Origin: Buteo buteo
Taxonomy: Eukaryota; Chordata; Aves; Accipitriformes; Accipitridae
Length of the DNA: 64,000 nucleotides
Reading direction: 5' to 3'
Assembly (NCBI RefSeq): GCF_964188355.1
Contig: NC_134188.1
Location: forward strand, 25,635,536 to 25,699,535
Shown: in pieces, positions 12,901 to 25,400 of the stretch
How positions within the stretch are numbered: the first letter of the stretch is position 1
Layout of the letters: each line of letters opens with the position of its first letter
The notes under the pieces: generated by a model
Told to the model about the DNA's origin: nothing
Database searches by the model: none
The model's input: the letters and a program-made list of their open reading frames with translations, nothing else
Translations under genes and position numbers: made by a program

Positions 12901-14100
12901 ATGACACATTGAACAGGGCACCAACGAGGGCACAAGGCTGACAGATCCCATGGCAGGTGAAGACAACTTCCAGAAAGCCATGGATGCCAGGGAGATATTG
13001 ATGCTTACGCTGCCAGATCCCTCTGCAAGCTTTTGACAAAGTGCTAAGATACAACTGATGGGTTTATATTGTGTAATGAGAATAAACGGCCACCACTGCT
13101 GTGGCTTCTCCTGTAGCATTCAGATGTGCAACAGGTACCTGCCGCTCCTCTTTGAGGTTCTTGTTTCATGGTCCTGCAAAGATCAGTCCTATCTCGGCAT
13201 GAATTAAACACAGGTATTGGAATGTAGGACTCGAAGCAATCTTTTGGGTCATTTAGTCATCATATATTATCTCAGCAATACTGCTGTATAATCCCCTCCA
13301 AAATTAATGAACTTCATCTTAAAAGCAGCAAGTAATTTTTTCCTCACAGCCCTAGAGGCTATTCTGAAACTGCGCTGCTCGGATGGTCAAATACCCAATC
13401 CAGGTCAAAATGACGCCCTTCAGACAGGGAGATGCTACAAAGAACAAAGGAAAATGCTGGGTTTATCCTAGCAAAAATACACAGCTCCCGTTCAACTCGG
13501 TGATCTGAAACATCAGTTCCCTGACTCCTAACTGACTTTGAATCAACAGGTTGCAACCCTGTCCGAATACCTTCCTTTACCTCAGCTCAATGGAGAAGTT
13601 TGTTCTGTCTCTCAAACAATGACCTATTCCTGAGGTTTTCTTGCCATTACTTCCAGGCTAGATTATCTTCTGTAGATTTCTGTATGGCCAGATATGTTAT
13701 GTTTTTCCATGTATCATCCACCTCCATGGCTTCCAGCCCATGCAGTAGTTACAGCGCTGGCTGAAGGCCATGATTTTAATTGCCAAAGCAATCAGGGGAT
13801 TAGTCCCTGCTACATGAAAATCTAAAATTTTTGATCTGTGAACTGCTGCATCTGTACTTCACAGCATAGCTCACAGTGGATAAAGACTGAGGGTAAATGT
13901 TTCAAACAAGGGATCTGGCTGTAAAACAGCGTTTTGGAGAAACACAAGATCTGATTGCTTTTCAGAAATATTCTCAAAGCTTTCTCTCTGAAACAGATTT
14001 TCCATGATTTCTGTCACCATGATGACAGCCAAAAAAACATTTCAGTGAGGATTCATCTCACTAATTTAATCTGTCTACAGTATAAATGTTTCCTTTGGAG

Positions 14101-14245
14101 ATACTTGCTGTAGTCTCCTTTTATAGTCAATGGGGAGGAAAAGGTGTTTCTAGCAGGTTTCATATAATCTCTTGGATATCTGCTTTAGGGTGGTATGAAT
14201 TGCACCCTAGAAGTAGGTATTTCTCTCCACTGGAAAAGCTCCAGA
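14101..14245 (+). repeat. Unidentified interspersed repeat, copy 1
   Basis: Resembles 22072-22235. Shared blocks in the same order are a CTCC-TTTATAG-CAATGG-GAGG-AAA start, then ATATCTGCTTTAGG, a GATGA/TATGAAT stretch, TTTCT near the middle, and a CCAGA end followed by GATAC-AGATGT. The copies have diverged with indels. I cannot name the family; a DNA-transposon or LTR relic is possible. The strand shown only means same orientation as copy 2. Confidence 0.55.
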
Positions 14246-14587
14246 TACTTGCTTGGAAGCACAGTGCAGATGTCAGCTTTTTGCCAAGTGATTGCTACGC
14301 TGCTAGCAAAAGAAACCAAACAGGAAGATCCTACTATTCGTATATTCTAAGCAGAATTTTCACTTGCATAGAAAAGGGTGTTACAGGCTTCTACATTCTT
14401 TAACTGTTCCTTACATTCTTTTAGTGTCTTTAAGACACTCAAATATTATGCTGAGCGGCATTCTGCCACTGTAGGGTAGATGAGATGGATGACTCTATTA
14501 GTATCTGTGGAGTTACTTTTAATTTATACTAACATAAAAGAGAGGTGAATGGGGCCCTTAAGTTCTTATTCCTGCCTTAGTCATGGA

Positions 14588-14735
14588 CTTTCTCTGTGAC
14601 CTTGTGAAAATTGCTTTATCTGTTATTTTCCCGATATGTAAAATTAGGATGATCACACTCACAGACTGCTATGAGGTCTAATTAGTAAGTGTAAAGCACC
14701 ATGAAATCCTCTGATGGAAGATGCTAGTATAGCTA
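14588..14735 (+). mobile_element. Old MIR/L2-like SINE relic
   Basis: Order of elements: CTCTGTGACCTTGTG, then TTTATCTGTTATTTTCCC, TATGTAAAATTAGGATGAT, CTCACAGACTGC, GAGGTCTAATTAGTAAGTGTAAAGCACC, and an ATCCTCTGATGGAAGATGCTA end. This is the order of the conserved 3' part shared by MIR/L2/L3-type amniote retroposons (CTGTGACCTTGGGCAAGTC, then CATCTGTAAAATGGGGAT, then GTAAAGTGCTTTG). It is strongly diverged, so the exact family is open. Confidence 0.6.
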
Positions 14736-15475
14736 GCTTGAGATAAAGAGGATTAAAGGAGGTTGTGCTAACATAACAAATACTTGAGAAACGATGCTTA
14801 GGGGGAAGTGAAATGGCACATATCTGCAGGTGAGGCAACGAGAATCAGCAGTCTGTAACTGTTGTCAGCAGACCTCAAATCCACTGACAGGAGTATGTCT
14901 ACAAAGGAGGTTTGGACAACGAAATTAATCACCTAGCAGAGTTCAGAAACAGGTGAAATACTATAGATTAGTAGGATTATCCTAGGAAAAACCCTTCCAC
15001 ATTTATCCATCTGGAATTTGATTGACCTGATGGATCTTCACAGCCTTTTCATCACCATTTCTGAAAGATTCACCAGTGTAACATTTTCCTGTGCATGGCT
15101 TAATATTCATACCATGAGCAATAACACCATGTTTCTGAACATGCAAGACATGTAGTTATTAGAAAACCTTTTCCTTTCAGCAGTTCATCGTATGCCATGC
15201 CCTTTTCCAGAAGTGAGCAGGGATTTTTAAATTGCATCATATGCCAGTTGGAAGTGCCTTCCATGGAATGGCCCCAGTTCAAAGCTCCTGATAACCAGGA
15301 CTCCCGCATGTCCAACTCTCATCTCATCCCTTTTGAATGCCATAAAATATATTGCTCCCAACCAAACCAGCAGTCTTACTCTTCCATGAGCATCAAACCA
15401 GACACTGTCTTCTATTCATCTCATAATTGTCAGGTTGCCATTACTTTCTGACTGTCTTGCTTTTTTTCTCCTCAG

Positions 15476-15630
15476 GCATCACTGTGGACAAGTTTGGGCT
15501 GATTTACTTTGTGGACGGCACTATGATCAGGCGGATTGATCAGAACGGGATCATCTCAACTGTGTTGGGTTCCAATGACTTGACATCGGCTCGGCCTCTC
15601 AGCTGTGACTCTGTCATGGACATTTCTCAG
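15476..15630 (+). CDS. TENM4: TENM4 exon B: NHL beta-propeller blade
   Basis: A 155-nt exon that completes the split Gly codon (GC at 15476-15477), encodes 51 codons (residues 80-130) and ends in phase 0 at ...DISQ with donor GTAAGA. Motifs are ITVDKFGLIYFVDGTMIRR, IDQNGIISTVLGSNDL and RPLSCDS. This is a typical NHL blade with a YFVD strand, in the extracellular propeller used for homophilic recognition. The acceptor follows a strong TTTTTTTCTCCTCAG tract. Because 155 is not a multiple of 3 and the flanking phases differ (1 and 0), skipping this exon alone would break the frame. Confidence 0.96.
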
Positions 15631-18600
15631 GTAAGATGACGTTTTGGTTGGGTTTCTACAGAATAAAAGCCTATGCCTTCACTCTATCTGCATGTCTGTG
15701 TGCCTCTCCAGGTTTGACAAAGAGGTAAGGGCTCAAGGAGAATTACATCTCTACGTGTTTTGAAATATGAAAATGACTGGGTCAAAAAGAAAGATCCTAT
15801 AAAGACTGAAGGAAAGACCTAACTCAGACATCTCTGGAGAGAGATTTTAAAGATGTCCCAGCCCCAGAAGAGACTTCTTTCAGAGCTCCCAGTCAGCTGG
15901 GAGACACAGATTCCTGGGAAGCCAGGTTTCATTAGGCTTGTTTCTCAAGAAACTAGTTGCTTTAAACTAAAAAGTCCAGGCAGCTGTACTCATTTTAGTA
16001 GGGCTATATGCCATGCTCTGTTATAACAACTTAGCTAACCATGGGTTTTTTCTTTGCTTCCCCCCATCCTAATTTGGCCCACCACAATTTTAGACCTGAA
16101 TCAAATTAACATCTAGGAAACACTGATTGGAGGCTGTGGTGCCAAAATTAGCAACAGCAGGAAAACAAGAATCTTGAATTGCATCAGATTGCAAATTGGT
16201 TGCAGCTACCATCATGCTGGGCTTTTAAGTCCTGCTGCTTAAAGGTGGAGAGAAAAAAAGAAAAGGGAGAAAAGGAAATCTCAGTTTGATGATTGCTTTA
16301 CTTCTGGATGGTGCAGAAGAGAAATCTGTAACAGCCCAGCACTCGATTTTGTGGAGCACTGGCCAACCTGTCAAATTGTGCCAGTTTAGAGATAGTGTCC
16401 CTTGAAACCTTTGTGCCACTTGTTGTTTGCCTGGCTAGAGGAATATTGCTCTCTCCTATGAAAATATAGATCATAGCTGGAGGGCTAAGTACTATTATTC
16501 AGCCACAATAGATGTCAATGGGGTTTCCTTTTTGTAACTACCTAGATAATTTCCGTGCTCCCATATGGAATCTGTTCTTGTTTTTCCCTCTAATTTGAAA
16601 AGATTATTCTTGCTTCTTTGCAACTGGTTCCCACTGTCCTCAATTTATGGACAAGCTGAAATTATGAGTTTAAAAGCTCTCGTGCCTTCTAGAGAAGCAA
16701 ATTTTGCCAGTTAAAGGCCATCTTGTAGAATGTTTCTCATCTTACAGGCTTAGTTTTTTCTTTATCTGAATTTCAGAGGCAGTTACCACAAGACTATTGT
16801 GGGTTCATGCTTTAAAAAACATTTTCTCACAGGTTATGTGGCTTGCATGTGTACCAATGTCATATTTAAACACTTCTGAAATGAGCTAAAATGTACCAGC
16901 TGAAGAGTCTTTCTTTCCCTTCATAAAATGACAGGAGCCATTTTCAGATTAACCTGTACTGTGACGGACAGATTAACCTGTACTGTGACGGACAGACACA
17001 CCAAAGACAAGTTTAATTAAAAAAAAAAACAAAACAAAAACCAACCCAAATCAGGCAAAGAAAACCCAGCTTGGGAAGTAGCTTTTCATCATTTACAGTG
17101 GCTAGAAGGGTCTTTTCTGTCAGGTCCCTGAGGTTCCCTGGGACATGAGGACATGAAATATTTAGCTGCCAATGTTGACAAGGAACGGTTTTTAAGAAAT
17201 TGAAAATTCCCTTGTCAGTTCAGAATAAACTCTGCTCTTGATGCTAACTCAAGGCTGCGGAGCTTAAAGACCACTGGTAGGGATGGAGGCATGCATTATT
17301 AAAGAGAAAACCACAGGCTATAATGTTTTACTACAGGAAGGGTTAAAATAGGCCAAGAGCTGAGAAAAGGAAAGAGATTTTGCAAACAGAGAACCAGAGT
17401 AGACAGAGCTCAGCACACTGCTTGGCCATGAAAATGAGCTTCACAAGCCCAGCCATTAGAAGGCACAATGAACTAAATACCTTGCATCTGATGCTCTTTA
17501 AAAAGAAAAAAAAAATTGAAAAGGGATTTAAACAGGAATAGAAGCATCAAAAGTAAAGCATGGCTCTGGCAGAGATGTTCACTTACAGGCTTTAAAAATA
17601 GGACTCTCCTGTGTGCCTCTAGATCTTACCTGCTTTCTTCTTGTTCTTGGTTTTAAATAAAATCACAGTGAGAGATGGTTTGCTGGACTTGAGCCTGCTG
17701 GCATCTACTCCTCCTCCTTCCAATAAGGTTGCCACTTTATATATGCAAAATACCCCCCCAAACTTAGTCACCTCAGACAAATAAGAAGCAGCAATTGAGA
17801 TGGATGGTGAGAGAGGAAGGTTTGAAACAAAGAGAGAGAGATCCTGGAACTGCACAGCCTTGAGTGTGCCCAGATCCCAGAGCTTTCCGTCACTGCACAG
17901 CATGCTGTTGGGTACAGAGAAAAAAACACATGGGTGCAGGGAGAATGGCACAAAATGGCCAACTTCTCAGTTAACCCCCAGATATCAAGTCCATTTGCTC
18001 TAACTTAGAGTGGCCTGGCTGACTGAAAGGGAGTATACAACCAGAATAGCTGTTCTTTGTAACTAGTTGAAAATCTATTTAAAAGCCTGACTGGAGGTGA
18101 CCAAGAGCATTCTTCACAGTTGTTCATTTCCAATCACCCTTCACACCTCTACTGTGGGTAAGATGCACCATTAGGAAAACATCTGAGCATTGGTTGGTTC
18201 CCATTAGCACGATGTTGACTTTTTTTTTTCTATACAAACCTGAAGTAAAATAAAATAATCAAAAAATGCACACCTTACAGTTCTTTATAAAAAAAATTAA
18301 ATTACCCTGAATTCTGTTGGTAAACGTTTCCTAGGTTTGGCAACTAAAAGAGTAGACTCACTTGAAAAGACAGTGTATTGCAGAAGTAGAGCTAGAAATA
18401 GAGACCTTCTAGTGCTCACTCACTTGTGGTGATACCAGTCACTTTTTCACCTTATTTGTGTATGTGGATTATCAGGGTAGAAATGTGATGTGTCACTATT
18501 ACTTGAACCCATTCTTCCATTATGCTAAAAAAAATATGTGAAAATCACTGTGAAGACACAAGTATTTTACTCCACAAGTTGAAATTGCCTGAATTTCTTG

Positions 18601-19303
18601 TGAATTGCTATTTTGCATTTTTGCAGCATCAACCAGAAATTTGGTGGTTGTAAATTAGACATACATGCATGCTGACACAGCTGCCAGTTTTGTGTCTATC
18701 CCTCCTTGTCATTTACCCAGAGGAGCTCGGCCACTTGTCTGGAAAATCCTTTAGTAAAAGGATCATTGTTTTGTTTGACTGACTTTATAGCACTTCACAC
18801 AACAAAATGCCCAGTCCTGGGTCTCTGCTATCAGATCCGGGCTCCATCAATTCAAAAAGCATAGGAATGTTTGGCGAGGGGAAATCCCCCTTGAATTTTT
18901 GGATCTTTTTGTTTACTCCTGCATTCCCTGGGCACTGATCTTCCTTCCCACATCCCCTGATACCTCACACCAAGGTGGAGAAGCAGAGAGAAGCCGTGGT
19001 GCAGAGCAAGAGCCGAGGAGGGTCTGCCTCTGTCCCATCGCCCTGCTCCCACCACTGCTGCAACGCAGAGCGTGGGTGTCCACGTGTGTCTACTTCATGT
19101 GACCAGGAGCTAAGCCCTCTCACTCACACCAGAGTTGTGTCCTCTGTGGCCACCATATCAAGCAGCACTAATTAATTGTGTTTCTTTTACCTTTTCTCCC
19201 TTTAATCCGTGTTGAAACATCCTCGTTGCGATTGATTTATAGCAACCATGCGGTGAAAAAAGGTCTTTCTATAATCATTTCCTTGTGTTGTTTTACCTTT
19301 AAG
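15631..19303 (+). other. TENM4: TENM4 intron B-C
   Basis: 3.7 kb without a recognisable exon or named interspersed repeat. It holds a perfect 24-bp tandem duplication (16945-16992) followed by an A/C-rich low-complexity patch (17019-17046). The acceptor is a less usual TTTACCTTTAAG with AG at 19302-19303; the reading frame is open upstream from 19178, but that part is intronic. Confidence 0.85.
16945..16992. repeat. Perfect 24-bp tandem duplication
   Basis: The 24-base unit at 16945-16968, beginning CAGATTAACCTG and ending CTGTGACGGA, is repeated exactly at 16969-16992. A partial third start (CAGACA) follows. Confidence 0.95.
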
Positions 19304-20181
19304 GTTCGTCTAGAATGGCCCACGGATTTGGCAGTCAATCCAATGGATAATTCACTCTACGTCCTTGACAATAACGTTGTGTTACAGATATCTGAGAACC
19401 ACCAAGTGCGCATCGTGGCGGGGAGGCCCATGCATTGCCAGGTGCCAGGCATGGATCATTTTCTCCTTAGCAAGGTGGCAATCCATGCCACGCTCGAGTC
19501 TGCTACCGCCCTGGCTGTCTCACATAACGGGGTCCTGTATATTGCTGAGACTGATGAGAAAAAAATCAATCGCATCAGGCAGGTCACCACCAACGGAGAG
19601 ATTTCTCTCGTTGCTGGTGCACCAAGCAGCTGTGACTGCAAGAACGATGCTAACTGTGACTGCTTCTCGGGGGATGATGGCTATGCCAAGGATGCCAAAC
19701 TCAATGCGCCATCCTCCCTTGCGGTGTGTGCAGATGGGGAGCTGTATGTTGCTGATCTTGGAAATATCCGAATCCGCTTTATTCGGAAAAACAAACCATT
19801 CCTCAACACACAAAATCTATATGAGTTATCCTCACCCATAGACCAGGAACTCTACTTGTTTGACACCAGTGGTAAGCACCTTTATACTCAGAGCCTTACC
19901 ACTGGAGATTATCTTTACAATTTTACTTATTCCGGAGATGGAGATATAACCCTGATCACTGACAATAATGGCAACTTAGTCAATATCCGAAGAGATTCCA
20001 CGGGGATGCCCCTCTGGCTGGTGGTGCCCGATGGCCAAGTCTACTGGGTGACAATTGGTACCAACAGCGCGCTCAAGAGTGTAACAACGCAGGGGCATGA
20101 AGTGGCCATGATGACGTACCACGGCAACTCCGGTCTCCTTGCCACTAAAAGCAATGAAAATGGTTGGACAACGTTTTATGA
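19304..20181 (+). CDS. TENM4: TENM4 exon C: end of NHL propeller and start of YD barrel
   Basis: An 878-nt exon in phase 0, starting VRLEWPTDLAVNPMDNSLYV and ending two bases into a Glu codon (donor GTAAGT); residues 131-422 plus the split residue. The first ~165 residues are the last NHL blades (LAVNPMDNSLYVLDNN, ALAVSHNGVLYIAETDE, SLAVCADGELYVADLGN). They include a Cys-rich insert CDCKNDANCDC followed by FSGDDGYAKDAK. From about residue 300 (YELSSPIDQELYLFD) the YD-repeat shell begins, with GDYLYNFTY and a candidate N-glycosylation site (NFT). In teneurins this is where the propeller plugs into the mouth of the large barrel. The upstream open frame (from 19178) is intronic; the true start is fixed by AG at 19302-19303 and by similarity. 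Confidence 0.96.
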
Positions 20182-22071
20182 GTAAGTATATTATGAAAGT
20201 TGTGCTGCTGTCTTCATTCTGTGTTCTCTGAACCATGCAAGGTTGATTGATAGAATTTAATTCCCTGGACAGAATTATTGTCCAAGTAAAATGGCCAGAA
20301 CAGAGAATATTAGATCTCTACACAAACACTAAATACTGGAAGTAAGTGCATTAAAGTTTGAATAAGCTCCCCCTACCAAGTCAAGAGTCAGAGTTTCTGC
20401 TGAGTTTTTCTAAATCAGCTAAGTAATTTGGACACCTGGTTCTCCTTAACTGTAGTTGGGACTGGGGATTTAGGTTGGATGTCAGAGAATTTTTCTTGGC
20501 TTTGAAGGGCTTGGAAGTGTGAAAGTTCCATCAGATCCTCTTTTTCGCAGCTTTTCACCTACTTCCTATGCTGCAGTGTCTTTTTTGAGCTTATTTGAAA
20601 TGGCTGATGTAGAATGGCAACTGACAATGACTAATGACAGCTTGCTCAGAAAACAATTCTGTAATTAAGGGACTGCTCATTTTCTACTGTTGTAATTGGC
20701 CTCACTAAGCAGTAAAAATAGTCTCAGGACTGTTCAAGACCAGCCCAAAGAATTTTTGAGCAGAGAGAAGACAGGATGCATTGGAAACCCCAGAGCTGGC
20801 AGTGACTTGGAGATTTGTGCTTCTTTTTTCTATTACTGTTAGCAATTCCCTGCTTATAAATACCATGAAGACAACACACTTCTGCTATCAAACAGGAAAA
20901 AGATAGATAACTGAATGAAGGACACCTAGAAGGATGGTCTGCAAATTCATCCTGCTGTTGAGAACCTTTTCCCCTCCCTCTTCTTTAGTTTCATTTCTAT
21001 TTTCACATCTAGCCCCTTTGAAATGGTCCTTTTAGTGCATAATTTCCCTTGTGGTTTGAATGGTTACATGGAAGTGTTCAGCTACCATAATAATAGACCC
21101 ATTGGCTAGAATTTGGCTAGAATAGACAGTTCCCAAGATTACAAAGAAAAAAACGGCAAAAAAAAAGATACTCAGAGAAGGAAAGCTGGCTAAACCCACA
21201 TATTCGTCTGTTAGACATGCAGTTGCTTTGGTTCTTTCTTTAAAATGTTCCAGGCCCAGTTTCAAATTTCTGTGCTTAATACTTGCTATTACTGCTCCTG
21301 CCTTGAAAAGAACTGATGGAAACTTTGTGATGAATCTTTTGAAAGGTTATTTGCATTCCATCGATGTTCTGCTTGCAATTACTATAGCAATATTCCTCAG
21401 TGAATCAAAGTTAATACCCTTCCATCTCTTACATTGAATTTGCTTGAGGGAGGCTTTAAGGAGGAAAGATAGGGTGTTTTTCTCTATAGGAGTGGAAGCC
21501 TGCTATATTGTCAGGACCATTGTGCTAAATCAAGGAGGTATTTTCTTTTTGCAAAGAACCCAATAGTTCCTTTGCTTGAAAACAGATGTAGCCACGGAGA
21601 GTGAAGCAAACGAAACATTACAGCTAATAATGGTCAGATTTATACCTCAAACATATTCTTTCATTTAAAAGTGTGACTGAAAATATAAAGGAGATAAAAT
21701 GAGACAGAAGCTAAAATCCAACTTACTCTGTGGATATATTTATAACAGTGATCCATTATTTCTTGCTATCCAACAAAATAGAGCATTTGTGAAAGTCATC
21801 ATTCTAGTCCTTTTATGCACTTCAGAAGAGTCATAAGAAAGCTTTTTAGAGCTAAATGGAAGACAGTATTCCCCAGTGGTTAGACTATGGAAATCTTGAC
21901 TAGAGCAAGTCAGCACTATATGATAGCACGGCTTCACTGAAAATAGAATTGGGAATGTGTCTTCAGAGATCTCTCATCCAAACCTGTGATCAGTTGTCTC
22001 TATTTAACTGTTCCTGACAGATTCTGATGCAACTTTATAGAACTACAGGGTAAAAGTCTATATCTGAATTA

Positions 22072-22235
22072 GTTACCTCAGCCTCCCTTTATAGGCAATG
22101 GAGGGAAACAGGCACTTTCAAGGTGAGTTTCTTACGAGTTATGTCAGGTATATCTGCTTTAGGATGAGATGAGATGAGTAGTATTCTGAAAGTTTCTTTC
22201 TGTAAAGGGAGTCCAGAATGATTAGCTCAGATACA
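22072..22235 (+). repeat. Unidentified interspersed repeat, copy 2
   Basis: Partner of 14101-14245, with the same block order: CTCCC-TTTATAGGCAATGGAGGGAAA, TATATCTGCTTTAGGATGAG, TTTCTTTCTG, and GTCCAGAATGATTAGCTCAG then ATACAGATGT. It contains a short GATGA run (22163-22178). The family is not identified. Confidence 0.55.
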
Positions 22236-22413
22236 GATGTTTACATTGCAGAAGTCTACAATTTGGTCAAATGGATCCTATCAAAGTTTTCTAAGTTAAT
22301 GATAAATATTGATAGTGACAATGTATTTACCTATATTATTCTTATTGTTAGAAAGCTTTTTTATACGCTCAGTCTAAATCTTCCTTGCTTGAATCAGAGG
22401 CTGTCACTTTTAA

Positions 22414-22461
22414 TCCTATCCTATCCTATCCTATCCTATCCTATCCTATCCTATCCTATCC
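22414..22461. repeat. (TCCTA)n microsatellite
   Basis: About 9.5 uninterrupted copies of the pentamer, 48 nt in all, ending in CCCACC. Likely length-polymorphic. Confidence 0.95.
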
Positions 22462-25400
22462 CACCCTAAGCTGTCCACTCAGGACTTGGAAAGCAGATCG
22501 TCTGCTCTTCTTCCAAGCTGTGAAAAGTACATATCAAATGGCTCAAGACCTTGCTCTGTGATAGCTCTCAAAAGGTAATCAGCAATAGGGAATCATCCAA
22601 TGGGGTTGTTTCAGATGAATTGGCAGGGATTGATTCTACCCAGGTTTTACATACATTATCTGGGAAAAACTACAAAATGAGAACTGATAAAATGAGAAGA
22701 TTAGTAAATAAAGGTGAGATACTTAGATTGCTTGATAAAGTAGGTTTTGTTTGAACAAAATACTTTCTTACATGGTCTAGTGCCAGGGTACACATGTAAA
22801 CAGGCCACATCTAAAGAACTGGGCTGAGCATTGACTCTCAGAGGTTGTAGTGAGCAAAGCATCGAGTCACTCAGTGTGATCCTCAGCATAATTCCATGGC
22901 AACTCTAACTTGTCGTTCGGATGGACAAACAAAATGAATACATTTACTCATTCCACTCTACTTGTAGTGGGTAGTACAAAGCTGATTTTGTCCTTGTACA
23001 GTACTGATGAGACTAATACTGTCAGTTCTGATGTTTGCAGTTTATGAAGGACAATGAAAATTGATGCCTGTGCAGAAAAACACTACAAAAATGCGTTCAT
23101 GGGGACAAAGTGCTTTATGCTGGAGAACTAAGAAGACTTGATCTATTTATCTTAACACGAAGAAGACTGGGAAGTGTCCAGATCACAGCGTGTCAGCACA
23201 AAACTATCACCTACAGAGGGACTCTTAATCTAGCAGAGAAAGGCTTAAGAAGGATAAGGGGCTGGAAGGCAAAGCTAGAGACATTCAAGTTGACAGGAAG
23301 GTGTGATTTTTTAAGGCTGAGATTACCTAACCAGTAAGAGAGACCAACGATGAGAAGCAGTATATTCTCCATCTCTTGGTATCTTAGATCATGGCTCTGG
23401 ATGCCTTTCTTAAGATATATTCTCACCAGACAGAAGATTTGCATCAGTCAAACACAGACTGCAGGGATGAGGGCAGGCATGGCAGGATGAAATCTACGTT
23501 CTTTAATATCCAAGAAGCCAAAGAAGATGGTGTAAACCAAATCAGCATTCAATACCTTCAGGTTATTGGTTTCTGTATCAGAACATCAGGAAATTTACAC
23601 TGAGGAAGTTTAAGTGATTTAGAGAAATCCTGTGATCATGAGTGGCTGGAAGGTGCTCTGAGTAGTTTTCAGTCCTGGCTGAGGGGGAAGGTGAAGCTCG
23701 TATTTCTGTTTTGCTCATGGCCAAGGAAATAAAGACATCAAATCTGACTCTGAGGAAAAGCTGCATGTTTCTCACAGCACATAATAGTTGTTTATGGGCT
23801 AGGGCAGGCTGGACACCACTCTTTAGAAAGTTAAGAGTGAATGTAAATTCAGCTGGTAAGTTTACACTGCACCAGTGGCCCCATGAATAACATCCTTATA
23901 AGATTTACCTTTACCTGACTGTCTACAGAGGACCATAAACCAGACACCCAACATGAAAGAGCAATGGTGTTGCAAGAGTGACAACACTACATGTGTGCAT
24001 GTCCGGCACCTCTGGCTCTTCTTCAGCTGTTGCTCTTACCAGGGCATTTCTCAGCCTTTATCATAAGGCTGCAAAGAGCTGTGACATATGGGCACATTGG
24101 TGTGACTCTGGAGAGGAGAGAAGGAGGTGGCGTACGTTGACGCAGTACTGGAGATCTATCTCCAGGGCACACCAGGGAATCCAGGTCCTCCCAGGGTTTG
24201 GGCTGGGCTGGCACATTGGTTTTTCATTTCTATAGGGGAAGGAGACAGGTGCTGTCTTCAGGCAGTGGCAGACTTGCTCCCAGCACTTACAGCTCTTTCT
24301 TTCATATATCCTACACCAAAGCCTGCTGTAACAATCCTGCTTTATTGGGTTTAACGCTGAGTAAGGTTCAGTATATAATGGTGTGCAGTTTCCCTTTCCT
24401 TTGAGAGTGAAACTTAGCTCCCTGCAGTAATTAGCCTGTCCCCAAAGGCCTATCTCGGACTTCTTTGAGGGTTTTAGCATTACATAGACTTTCTCTGCCT
24501 CTGCAGAGGGCTTGACATTCACTGTCAATTAATACAATGCAGCTCAGCTTGTCCAGTAACTGGATTAAAGACTTGCCTTCCCGTTGAACCTGTGACAGTG
24601 ATAATCAGCAGCAAAAGAAGTTGATCTGGAAACTCTGCCAGGGGAACAGCTCCTTGTTGTTCAACTCCTCAAGTCAAAGACAAAGGATGCTGTGTGACTA
24701 CTTGCTTCTTTTTGCTGCTTTTGCTCTTGACCTGAAAAAAAACGCTACCAGCCTTTACAAAGTTTCTTAGCAGTTGCTGTTTTATCTACTTCAGAACACG
24801 GAAATTCTTATTAATGTATTTGTTTAAATCAAGAATACAGCAATTATCTTGATTAGCTCATTGAGATGGTATCACTGTACGTTAATTCAATTTCCCTCTG
24901 AGCCAAAGTCAAACCTTCTATGCATTATTTAGCCCAGATGAGGCTCTTTTGCTTAGGTCCTTTGTGTGCTCAATTAGTTTCGAAGGTCACCTCCTCCCAT
25001 ACAGAATGAAATGTACAGTTACACATCACTGCAGCCAAGCCCAGAAATTCAAAACCTTCTCATGGACTGCCCAAAAAGTGGCTCACAGCTACCTGGAGGG
25101 CAAAGGGTCCAAACCAGCAGCGTTTGGTGCCCTGGTCTGGGTGACTGGGGTACCAGAACTGGGAATCATGGTCAGCATCTACCCCACGGTGAGATGCAGA
25201 CTCAGTCTGCCTTGTCGTTGGCAGAAAGGCTTGCAATTTTTTCTCTCTTAGTAAAAAACAGAGATAAATAACACTTATTACCTTTAGAGGAGCAGCCACC
25301 TCTTGACTCGGAGAAAAGCTAGCTTACTGCATTAATAACATCCCTTTATCACCTGATGATATCTCAGGTCATACACTGAGTTTTATGGGATTTGGTGGCA

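Larger units (their letters stand above)
6595..15475 (+). other. TENM4: TENM4 intron A-B
   Basis: No further exon is supported in this 8.9-kb intron. It contains a T17 run (7889-7905), an A/C-rich low-complexity patch (8296-8346), an 18-bp perfect palindrome (8823-8840), a - strand CR1 3' fragment (about 9693-9985), one copy of an unnamed repeat (about 14101-14245) and an old MIR/L2-like relic (about 14588-14735). Donor is GTGAGA at 6595; acceptor AG is at 15474-15475 after a T-rich tract. Confidence 0.85.
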
